Shown: positions 7,884 through 15,171 of the stretch, in pieces
Numbering within the stretch: position 1 is the first letter of the stretch
Layout: every line of letters begins with the position of its first letter
NCBI GenBank assembly: GCA_943326825.2
Contig: CALPUT020000014.1
Location: 1 to 17,776 of the forward strand
DNA length: 17,776 nucleotides
Reading direction: 5' to 3'
DNA from: Chryseobacterium gleum
Lineage (GTDB): Bacteria; Bacteroidota; Bacteroidia; Flavobacteriales_D; Crocinitomicaceae
Position numbers and translations under genes: made by a program
The notes under the pieces: generated by a model
Told to the model about the DNA's origin: nothing
The model's database searches: none
What the model saw: the letters and a program-made list of their open reading frames with translations, nothing else

Positions 7884-9449
7884 ATGTCTAAAAGAGTTAA
7901 GGAATCCGTTCATGAGTTAATTAAATCATTAACAAAATCTGAAAAACGGTATTTTAAATTAATATCAAGTAGACACACCATAGGTGATGAAAATAATTAT
8001 GTAATTTTATTTGATGCAATAGAAAAGCAAATTGAATATGATGAACAAGCATTATTTCAACAATTTAAAGGTGCAGCCTTTTTAAATAAATTTGCAATCA
8101 CAAAGAGACGATTATATGATCACATATTAAATTCACTGGATTTATTTCACAACAATTCATCTCAAGAAGCTCAGATATATAAAATGCTTCATAGTGCTGA
8201 TATTTTATATGAAAAGTCCCTTTATGAACAAGCAAAATCCATCTTGAGAAGTGCTGAAAAATTAGCAAATAAAAAAGAGTATTTTAACTTATTGCTAATT
8301 ATCAGGAGTAAACAAAAACGACTTTTCGAAAACTCATCCTATACAGAAATATCGAAAATTGAAATTGATCAAATATATGCTACAGACTTATATATTCATA
8401 ACCAAAGTTTACTTTATAATAAGTTATGGAATATTAAAAGTCAGTTGTTTCACTTATTAGCACAAAAAGGAAATTCTAGGTCATTAGATGAATTTTCCGA
8501 TTTTAAATTGATTATAGATGAATTAGCTAAAAATGTGAAGCAAAATGAGTGGTGTTTTGAAACACATTATCTATTTCATCACATCTATAGTGCCTATTAC
8601 TTTGCAATTAATGATTTTGAAAAATGTCTTGAATCGTTGCAAAAGAATATTATTTATTTTGAAGACCATCCTGCGTATATTAATGGTCAGCCAAATAAAT
8701 ACTTTTCGATATTAACAAATACGATTTTTGTCTGCGAAAAATTGGGAAAAATAAAACAAGCTCAAATTATATTTCAAAAGTTAAAAAACTTGCCTCAACA
8801 ATTAACAGAGCATACTAATGAAGATTTAAAAATAAAGCTATTTTCTAGTATTAGCAGTATTGAAATTGATAATTTAATCCAACATGGCGATTTTAAAGAA
8901 GCTTTATTCTTGATTCCAAAAATAAATGAGGGTTTAGATTTTTATGATGATAAAATTGCTACACCTCGCAAAATCTACCTTTCATATAAAATTGCTGTAG
9001 TTTATTTAGCCGTAGGAGATTTTCCAAATTCTTTAAAGTGGATCAATAATATTTTAAATGATAAGCTTTTAGATCAAAAAGAGGATATTTTAGCATATAC
9101 ACACTTATTAAGTGTAATAGTTCATATTGAAATGAAACATTTTGATTTATTGGCGTATTTAGTTAAAAGTATACTAAGATCGCTTAAAGCAAAAAATAGA
9201 TTATACGAACCAGAAAAAGCATTTTTAAATTTTGTGTCTAAATTAATTAAAACTTCGGATGTATTTGAAAAAGAACAGTTTTGGGAAAATACGTACAACA
9301 TCCTAGTAGAATTATACAAAGACATGAATAATGCCGTTTCATTGGATTATTTCGATATTCTTTCTTGGTCTGAAGCGAAATTCAAACGTCAATCGTTTCA
9401 AGAAATTATAAAATTAAAATTCAATAAAAAATTAGCAGTAAACGTTTAA
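7884..9449 (+). CDS. Helical-repeat (TPR-like) cytoplasmic protein of unknown function
   Basis: This 521-residue protein has no signal peptide or membrane segment. The N-terminal stretch (residues 9-27, VHELIKSLTKSEKRYFKLI) has the look of a short helix-turn-helix or docking segment, and I recall it at the start of uncharacterised Bacteroidota proteins of this size. From about residue 100 the chain is nearly all helix with paired amphipathic helices spaced like tetratricopeptide repeats, for example 104-132 (AQIYKMLHSADILYEKSLY), 225-258 and 370-400. This suggests a protein-interaction scaffold. No enzyme motif is visible. It is a single-gene unit: the terminator at 7739-7770 lies upstream, and thiL converges on it with no spacer. 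A near-consensus TATCTTTT at 7834-7841 could be its -7 box, but no -33 element fits. Confidence 0.75.
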   Translation: MSKRVKESVHELIKSLTKSEKRYFKLISSRHTIGDENNYVILFDAIEKQIEYDEQALFQQFKGAAFLNKFAITKRRLYDHILNSLDLFHNNSSQEAQIYKMLHSADILYEKSLYEQAKSILRSAEKLANKKEYFNLLLIIRSKQKRLFENSSYTEISKIEIDQIYATDLYIHNQSLLYNKLWNIKSQLFHLLAQKGNSRSLDEFSDFKLIIDELAKNVKQNEWCFETHYLFHHIYSAYYFAINDFEKCLESLQKNIIYFEDHPAYINGQPNKYFSILTNTIFVCEKLGKIKQAQIIFQKLKNLPQQLTEHTNEDLKIKLFSSISSIEIDNLIQHGDFKEALFLIPKINEGLDFYDDKIATPRKIYLSYKIAVVYLAVGDFPNSLKWINNILNDKLLDQKEDILAYTHLLSVIVHIEMKHFDLLAYLVKSILRSLKAKNRLYEPEKAFLNFVSKLIKTSDVFEKEQFWENTYNILVELYKDMNNAVSLDYFDILSWSEAKFKRQSFQEIIKLKFNKKLAVNV

Positions 9450-10487
9450 TTATTCGTTTTTAAAATGATCCCATCCCATTGCTTGCAATTCAATTGCTGA
9501 TCCATTTTTATCAATAAAATAAATTCCGTCATTTGGATGCGTCATGTGACCTATGATAGACATATTTGGATTTCCTTTTACTTTGTCAAAGTCAGATTGT
9601 TTGATTGTAAATAAAAGTTCATAATCTTCACCACCATTTAAAACGCATGTTGCAGGATCTAAATTAAAATCAATTGCTGCAATAGAAGTTTGGGCATCAA
9701 TCGGAATTTTTTCATCGTAAATATGACAACCAACGTTACTCGCTTTACATAAATGCATGATTTCAGAAGCTAAACCATCAGAAATATCTATCATTGAAGT
9801 AGGAATTACTTCCAATTCTTTCAAATAACCGATAACGTCTTTTCTTGCTTCAGGTTTTAATTGACGTTGAATGATATAATCATGACCATCTAAATCCGGT
9901 TGAATATTTGGATTAGCTTTATAAACTTCTTTCTCTCTTTCTAGAACTTGAAGTCCAATATAAGCTCCTCCTAAATCACCAGTAACAACTAGTAAATCAT
10001 GTTCTTTAGCACCATCTCTATAAGTGATTTCAGAATTTTTCGCTTTTCCAATAGCGGTAATTGAAATCATAAGCCCTAATTGAGATGAGGTTGTATCTCC
10101 ACCAATTAAATCAACATTGTAATTTTCACAAGCCAATTGAATTCCTTTGTATAATTCTTCTAGTGCTTCAGTTTGAAAACGATTTGAGACAGCTATCGAA
10201 ACGGTAATTTGTTCACAAACACCATTCATTGCACAGATATCAGAAACATTTACAGCAACAGCTTTATATCCTAAATGTTTTAGCGGCATGTACATTAAAT
10301 TAAAATGTACACCTTCAATTAATAAATCTGTTGAAATTAAAGTAGATTCTTCCTCATTTAAATAAATTACGGCAGCATCATCACCAATTGCTTTTAGCGT
10401 GGATTCATTTTTTGACTCAAAATTACTTGTTAAATGATTTATTAAACCAAATTCACCTAATTGATTGATATCTACTTTTTCGCTCAT
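9450..10487 (-). CDS. thiL: Thiamine-monophosphate kinase
   Basis: This 345-residue cytoplasmic enzyme phosphorylates thiamine monophosphate with ATP to make thiamine diphosphate, the last step of cofactor synthesis. It is an AIRS/PurM-like two-domain kinase. Visible ThiL motifs are IGDDAAV (34-40), STDLLIEGVHF (52-62), AVNVSD (78-83), GGDTT (129-133), DISDGL (234-239), GGEDYELLF (285-293) and the C-terminal GWDHF (338-342). The acidic residues that hold the magnesium ions are present, so it should be active. No other thiamine gene is near. No TPP riboswitch is visible in its short leader, and the tRNA-Gln terminator directly upstream separates it from that gene. Its stop codon abuts that of the 521-residue gene on the other strand. 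Confidence 0.96.
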   Translation of the reverse strand: MSEKVDINQLGEFGLINHLTSNFESKNESTLKAIGDDAAVIYLNEEESTLISTDLLIEGVHFNLMYMPLKHLGYKAVAVNVSDICAMNGVCEQITVSIAVSNRFQTEALEELYKGIQLACENYNVDLIGGDTTSSQLGLMISITAIGKAKNSEITYRDGAKEHDLLVVTGDLGGAYIGLQVLEREKEVYKANPNIQPDLDGHDYIIQRQLKPEARKDVIGYLKELEVIPTSMIDISDGLASEIMHLCKASNVGCHIYDEKIPIDAQTSIAAIDFNLDPATCVLNGGEDYELLFTIKQSDFDKVKGNPNMSIIGHMTHPNDGIYFIDKNGSAIELQAMGWDHFKNE

Positions 10488-10559
10488 GTTTCGTGATTTT
10501 AAATTATTGAAATAGAATAAATATGATTATGTAATAATTTACAACAAATTCGTTAAATG

Positions 10560-10590
10560 AAAAAAAGGAGCTAATTTCTTAACTCCTTTT
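10560..10590 (-). terminator. Rho-independent terminator of tRNA-Gln
   Basis: Read on the minus strand, AAAAGGAG pairs with CTCCTTTT, with three further A-T pairs inside after one mismatch and a 4-nt loop, followed by a T-run. It starts 3 nt after the tRNA 3' end. The arms lie at 10563-10570 and 10583-10590, and the T-run on the minus strand corresponds to the seven A at 10560-10566. The near-symmetric stem could also act weakly on the plus strand. Confidence 0.85.
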
Positions 10591-10593
10591 CTG

Positions 10594-10666
10594 TTGTCCC
10601 ACTAGGGCTCGAACCTAGACTCTTCGGTACCAAAAACCGACGTGTTGCCAGTTACACCATGGGACA
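10594..10666 (-). tRNA. tRNA-Gln (anticodon UUG)
   Basis: The 73-nt minus-strand sequence folds as a full cloverleaf. The acceptor TGTCCCA/TGGGACA pairs with an A discriminator, the D-stem is GTGT/ACAC, the anticodon stem is TCGGT/ACCGA with loop TTTTGGT, and the T-arm is CTAGG-TTCGAGC-CCTAG. Positions 34-36 read TTG, so it decodes CAA, and CAG by wobble. The CCA end is not encoded (CAG follows the discriminator), so it must be added after transcription. A promoter with an 8-nt leader and a terminator flank it, making a single-gene unit. It lies between thiL and the DUF2723 operon. Confidence 0.96.
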
Positions 10667-10679
10667 GTTGATGTGGGTG

Positions 10680-10709
10680 CAAAGTTAGAGAGATTTTTTA
10701 ATTCAGCAA
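10680..10709 (-). promoter_or_regulatory. tRNA-Gln promoter TTG-N19-TAACTTTG
   Basis: On the minus strand TTG (10709-10707) and TAACTTTG (10687-10680) are 19 nt apart. The second is an exact TAnnTTTG match, and the spacing is the same as in the promoter at 7442-7472. Transcription should begin near 10675, leaving a leader of about 8 nt before the mature tRNA 5' end. Confidence 0.75.
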
Positions 10710-10745
10710 GGAAATTTTTAAAAAAATATAAAATAATTTGTTGTT

Positions 10746-10772
10746 TTATTGAAATTAGTTGAATTTCAATAA
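10746..10772. repeat. 11-bp perfect inverted repeat, 5-nt loop
   Basis: TTATTGAAATT (10746-10756) and AATTTCAATAA (10762-10772) are perfect reverse complements around AGTTG. The site is about 60 nt upstream of the tRNA promoter box and about 257 nt upstream of the DUF2723 start. It has no U-tract, so an operator or a structured leader element is more likely than a terminator. An AT-rich chance repeat is possible. Confidence 0.45.
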
Positions 10773-10781
10773 GTAAAGTTT

Positions 10782-10861
10782 ATTATCTCAATTGGCAAAA
10801 TTCATGTTTATTCAATTACTTTATACATTATCTCAATAAAATTACATCATTTAGCAAAATT
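10782..10861. repeat. Paired direct repeats ATTATCTCAAT and GCAAAATT
   Basis: ATTATCTCAAT occurs at 10782-10792 and 10827-10837. GCAAAATT occurs in the same order behind each copy, at 10795-10802 and 10854-10861. Two half-sites repeated in the same order suggest either a short decayed duplication or a tandem regulator-binding region upstream of the DUF2723 operon. Confidence 0.35.
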
Positions 10862-10956
10862 TAAGACTTAAAAGCAATGCTTCAAGGGATATATTATTAA
10901 ATTCGCGTGTTTAAAAGTAGTTTAAAGCTTCATCCAATTGATAAAAGAATTAATTT

Positions 10957-10990
10957 TTTGAAGTTTACAGGGTAAAAGAGCGTACTTTTT
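10957..10990 (+). promoter_or_regulatory. Weak promoter candidate for the DUF2723 gene
   Basis: TTTG at 10957-10960 and TACTTTTT at 10983-10990 (one mismatch to TAnnTTTG) are 22 nt apart, at the long end of the usual range. A start near 10995 would give a 34-nt leader. It is the best match in the region but not a strong one. Confidence 0.35.
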
Positions 10991-11028
10991 AACATTTAAA
11001 TTGAGAATAAAAAACAAATAGGATACAC

Positions 11029-14000
11029 ATGAATTATAAAAAACTGAACCAATACTTAGGATGGCTAGTCTTTTTTATCGCAACAGCTGTTTATTTCATT
11101 ACGCTTGAAGATACCGTAAGTTTATGGGATTGTGGAGAGTATATTACAACAGCTTATAAATTAGAAGTTGGTCACCCTCCAGGTGCACCTTTGTTCATGA
11201 TGATTGGGCGTATGTTTTCGTTTTTCGCTGCTCCTGAAAATGTAGCAGTATGGGTAAATAGACTTTCAGCATTATCTAGTTCTTTCTCTATTTTGTTCAT
11301 GTTCTGGTCGATTACTTTATTGGCAAAGAAAATGGTCTTAAAAAATAAAGCAGAAATGTCAAAAGGTGACATGATCGCTGTTTTAGGGAGTGGTTTAGTT
11401 GGGTCTTTAGCATATACTTTTTCAGATTCTTTCTGGTTCTCAGCTGTTGAAGGTGAGGTTTATGCAATGGCGTCTTTGTTTACAGCAATTATTATGTGGG
11501 CAATTTTAAAATGGGACGAAGAGATGGCATTGGTTCAAAACAATCAATTGATCTCAGAAGTTTCTCCAGACAGATGGTTGTTGTTGATTATGTTCTTATT
11601 AGGTTTAGCAATTGGTGTCCATTTATTAGGGATTTTGGTTGTTCCTGCTATAGGTTTTGTTTTGTATTTTAGACATAAACAAAAAGCAGATTTAAAAGGA
11701 ATTTTGTTAACTGGAATTGTTTCAGTTGCCGTTCTAGGATTCATTCAAGAAGGAGTAATCCCAGGATCTATTTCATTAGCTTCAGAATTTGAGGTAATGT
11801 TTACGAATTCATTAGGCTTACCTTTTTTAAGTGGAACTATCTTTTTCTTTGGTGCGTTGATTACAGCTTGTGTGTTATTGATTAGAAGAGCTCGAAAGAA
11901 AAATCAAACATTATTGTACAATATCACTATGGGATTAGTGATGTTATTAATCGGTTATGGATCTTTTGCAATGATTGTTATTCGTTCAAGTGCAAATACT
12001 CCCTTAGATGAGAATGATCCAGAAAACTTGGTTACATTAAAATCATATTTGAAACGTGAGCAATATGGATCAGCTCCAATTTTTAGTGGACCTTATTGGA
12101 ATTCAACAGAAAATCCTGCTGAAGAGTTTGGAGATAGACCACCATTTTATTTAAGAAGATTTATCGTTTCAAAAGGAGAAGAAGTCGTTAAAGCTTTCAA
12201 AAGTGAAAAAGATGCACAGAAATATGTAGCTGCAAATGGTGGTTCAATCGAAGAAAAATATTTCATGTCGAACGAGGACCATAGAGAAAATCAAGTCGCT
12301 TCTTATTCTCAAACTACTTTTTTCCCAAGGATGTATTACTCTGATGAGCCAGGAAAAATTCCAGGTTATAAAATGTGGTCAGGATATGATCCTGCAGATG
12401 GAGCAGATACTGAAAAAGGAAAAGATGGTTTAAGACTTCCAACATTTGGTGAGAATATTACTTATTTTGCTCGTTACCAAGTAAATTGGATGTATTGGAG
12501 ATATTTCATGTGGAACTTTGCAGGTCGTCAAAATGATATTCAAGGTCATGGAGATCAAATGCGTGGTAACTGGAAATCAGGATTTAGTGTTGTAGATAAC
12601 ATGCGATTAGGTAATCAAGATGAAGCAGCACCCTATTTCACATCAGAAAATAAAGGAAATAATAAATTTTTCTTCTTGCCTTTAGTTCTAGGTTTAATAG
12701 GATTATTTATTCATATTTATAAGTCTCCAAAAGATGCCTTTGTGGTATTCTTAGCGTTCTTATTTACTGGAATAGCGATTGTCGTCTACTTAAATCAAAA
12801 AACAAATGAACCAAGAGAGCGTGATTATGCTTTTGCAGGATCATTCTATTTCTTTGCCTTTTGGGTTGGTTTAGGTGTTTATGGCTTGTATGAAGCATTC
12901 AAAAATTTCACTAAAAAAGATTATGTAAAATTATTAACCTCTGTTGGTATGATTGGCGGTGTTACATTGTTAATCGATTCAATATCAAGTGAAGTTTCAT
13001 TACCAATTACATTGTCGTGGGTAATCATTTCAATCATAGGATTGGCATTGATGTTATTAATGACAGGAATGAAAAAAGTGATTAAGTCAGATGGTCAAGG
13101 TGCTATAGTCGCAATTGTTTTAGGTTTGTTTATTCCAATTATAATGGGAATGCAAGGTTGGGATGATCACGATAGAAGTAATAAAACGTCAGCACACGAT
13201 TTAGCGAAAGATTATTTAATGTCTTGTGGAACAAATGGTATCTTATTTACAGGAGGTGATAATGATACGTTCCCATTATGGTACATGCAAGAAGTGGAAG
13301 GTTACAGAACAGATGTACGTGTATGTAACTTATCACTGATGCAAACGGATTGGTATACAGATCAGATGAAAATGAAAGCGTACGATTCTGATGCATTACC
13401 GATTAAATTTACTGAAGATCAAATCTTAATGTATGCTGGATATACAGATCAAACTCTATTTGCTGGATTATTTGAATTATTTTATTTGAATGCTGGTGAT
13501 AGAATTATCAATGATGTTATTAAAATCAGAGTTAAAAACAATAGGGTTGAAGCACAAAAATCGTTGGAGAATTTCAACATGCAAGTAGCACCTTTATTAG
13601 CTTCTGTTTCTTCAGATCAGGCAAATGTTATAGCAAGATTAGATGAAATTAAATCTACGATCACAACAAATTCAAAACCTACTTTAGAAGAGAATATCTA
13701 TTCTAAATATGTTTCTGTAATGGAATTATTATCAGGAGCTCAAAATGGATTGATTAAAATAGATGAAGAATCTGCTCAACAATTACAGAGTTTAATCATG
13801 GAAATGGATAAATCTTGGGATTATGCTAACATTGATGATATGATGAAATTTACTCGTGATGATAAAAACATCATTATGTATAATGAAAATCAAAAAGTTA
13901 GAATTTTCCCTAGTGCAGGTGTGATTTTACCCGTTGATGCAAATAATGCTGTTAAATCAGGAGTGATTGATTCAAAAGACAAAGGAGATTGTGCTAAAGA

Positions 14001-15165
14001 ATTGCGTTTTAACTTTGATGGAAGAGGTTTAACACGTGAACAAATGATGATGATAGAAGTGTTAGCTAATAACGATTGGAAACGCGGAATTTACTTTTCA
14101 AGTCCAGGTGGAAATGATGTTGCTTTGGCATTATACAGAAGAGGTTACTTGAAACAAAATGGAATGGTTTACGAATTATCGCCATTGAATAATTTTGAAG
14201 AAAGATGCAACGTTGATAAAATGTATGCAAACTTGATGAAAAATTACGATTTCGGTGATTTGAAAAATCCAAATGTATTAACGGATTATTATGCTCGTCG
14301 TCAAACAACTCAATTTAGAACGCATTTCTCAGTGTTAGCTCAAGAGTTATTAAGAAAAGCAGATGAAGCAAAAGACATCAAATCAAAAGGACTTGAATAT
14401 ATTAAAATGTATGCACAAGCTGGAAGAAAAGAAGAAGCTGATCGTTACATGAAAATTTTCAAAAATGCAGATAAAATTATCGCTGAAAACAAACGCAAGG
14501 CGATTAATTTAGTGAAGCATTCAATTGAGATCATGCCCTTAGAAACGGTAATTGATTATGGTGAGCCTAGAAAATCTGGTAAAACATATGACATTGGTTC
14601 TACAAAAGTGGAAGCGTTTGGAGATGGAACAGTTCAAGAATATGTTGCGATTTTATTTAGTGCAGGAGATAAAAAAGCAGCAAATGAATTAGGATTAAAA
14701 TTGGCAAAACAATTAGAATCAATTATTAAATATTACGAAGTAAGTGATATTACTTTTGCAGCAAATCCTCAAAACACTGAAGATTTATTTGCTGCATTGG
14801 ATAATTACTTTACAGTAATGATGATTGCAATGGATCCTAAAGATGGTGATGCTAAAGGAAAATTAGCTGTTTCAATGAATGCAAAAGTGAGAAACTTGTA
14901 TGATTCGGTTTTCCCAAGAATGTATGCTGAGTTAAAAGCAAAAGCATCTGATAATGGAGAATCTGTTACAAGAGGAAGCACTGCTGGAAAATATGCAAAC
15001 ATGTTATTTCAATTACAAGATCATTTAGAAGCAATGGGAATTCATTATGGAATGATTAGTGGACCATCAGCTCCTCAACCTGCGCCAGTCCCTGCAGTTC
15101 CTGGTGAAATGGACATTAACTCATTGATGAATCAACAAGTAAAAGGTGATTCTGTTTTAGAGTAA
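11029..15165 (+). CDS. DUF2723 polytopic membrane protein, candidate GT-C protein O-glycosyltransferase (TMEM260-related)
   Basis: This 1378-residue inner-membrane protein carries DUF2723 at its N-terminus. After the first helix (about 11-25) the loop has WDCGEYIT with Asp34 and Glu37, then GHPPGAP (48-54); an acidic loop after helix 1 is where GT-C enzymes keep their catalytic acid. I count roughly twelve to fourteen hydrophobic helices up to about residue 706. A soluble loop at about 322-544 interrupts them. A long C-terminal domain from about 708 includes TGGDNDTFPLWY (741-752) and ends in a Pro-rich tail. Eukaryotic TMEM260 of the same family is a protein O-mannosyltransferase, so transfer of a lipid-linked sugar to exported proteins is the likely role; donor and targets are inferred, not seen. 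The polysaccharide deacetylase follows after 6 nt. Confidence 0.88.
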   Translation: MNYKKLNQYLGWLVFFIATAVYFITLEDTVSLWDCGEYITTAYKLEVGHPPGAPLFMMIGRMFSFFAAPENVAVWVNRLSALSSSFSILFMFWSITLLAKKMVLKNKAEMSKGDMIAVLGSGLVGSLAYTFSDSFWFSAVEGEVYAMASLFTAIIMWAILKWDEEMALVQNNQLISEVSPDRWLLLIMFLLGLAIGVHLLGILVVPAIGFVLYFRHKQKADLKGILLTGIVSVAVLGFIQEGVIPGSISLASEFEVMFTNSLGLPFLSGTIFFFGALITACVLLIRRARKKNQTLLYNITMGLVMLLIGYGSFAMIVIRSSANTPLDENDPENLVTLKSYLKREQYGSAPIFSGPYWNSTENPAEEFGDRPPFYLRRFIVSKGEEVVKAFKSEKDAQKYVAANGGSIEEKYFMSNEDHRENQVASYSQTTFFPRMYYSDEPGKIPGYKMWSGYDPADGADTEKGKDGLRLPTFGENITYFARYQVNWMYWRYFMWNFAGRQNDIQGHGDQMRGNWKSGFSVVDNMRLGNQDEAAPYFTSENKGNNKFFFLPLVLGLIGLFIHIYKSPKDAFVVFLAFLFTGIAIVVYLNQKTNEPRERDYAFAGSFYFFAFWVGLGVYGLYEAFKNFTKKDYVKLLTSVGMIGGVTLLIDSISSEVSLPITLSWVIISIIGLALMLLMTGMKKVIKSDGQGAIVAIVLGLFIPIIMGMQGWDDHDRSNKTSAHDLAKDYLMSCGTNGILFTGGDNDTFPLWYMQEVEGYRTDVRVCNLSLMQTDWYTDQMKMKAYDSDALPIKFTEDQILMYAGYTDQTLFAGLFELFYLNAGDRIINDVIKIRVKNNRVEAQKSLENFNMQVAPLLASVSSDQANVIARLDEIKSTITTNSKPTLEENIYSKYVSVMELLSGAQNGLIKIDEESAQQLQSLIMEMDKSWDYANIDDMMKFTRDDKNIIMYNENQKVRIFPSAGVILPVDANNAVKSGVIDSKDKGDCAKELRFNFDGRGLTREQMMMIEVLANNDWKRGIYFSSPGGNDVALALYRRGYLKQNGMVYELSPLNNFEERCNVDKMYANLMKNYDFGDLKNPNVLTDYYARRQTTQFRTHFSVLAQELLRKADEAKDIKSKGLEYIKMYAQAGRKEEADRYMKIFKNADKIIAENKRKAINLVKHSIEIMPLETVIDYGEPRKSGKTYDIGSTKVEAFGDGTVQEYVAILFSAGDKKAANELGLKLAKQLESIIKYYEVSDITFAANPQNTEDLFAALDNYFTVMMIAMDPKDGDAKGKLAVSMNAKVRNLYDSVFPRMYAELKAKASDNGESVTRGSTAGKYANMLFQLQDHLEAMGIHYGMISGPSAPQPAPVPAVPGEMDINSLMNQQVKGDSVLE

Positions 15166-15171
15166 TTCACC

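Larger units (their letters stand above)
10667..11028. other. Intergenic region of 362 nt with tRNA promoter, inverted repeat and direct repeats
   Basis: No gene is visible. The left end holds the tRNA-Gln promoter (10680-10709, minus strand). The middle holds an 11-bp inverted repeat (10746-10772) and two pairs of short direct repeats (10782-10861). The right end holds a weak promoter candidate for the DUF2723 gene. The rest is AT-rich with no structure I can defend. Confidence 0.5.

Noticed and set aside
10488..10559. Possible TPP riboswitch upstream of thiL
   Set aside because: The leader between the tRNA terminator and thiL is only about 72 nt and contains no CUGAGA-type conserved segment or second conserved arm.
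10594..10666. tRNA-Gln as the attachment site of an integrated element
   Set aside because: No integrase gene and no second copy of the tRNA 3' end occur in the window, and both sides carry ordinary genes.
14066..14308. Open frames on the opposite strand inside the DUF2723, kinase, pepP and thiL genes
   Set aside because: They lie wholly within genes that carry clear family motifs, lack recognisable domains, and have the composition expected of antisense reading of AT-rich coding DNA.
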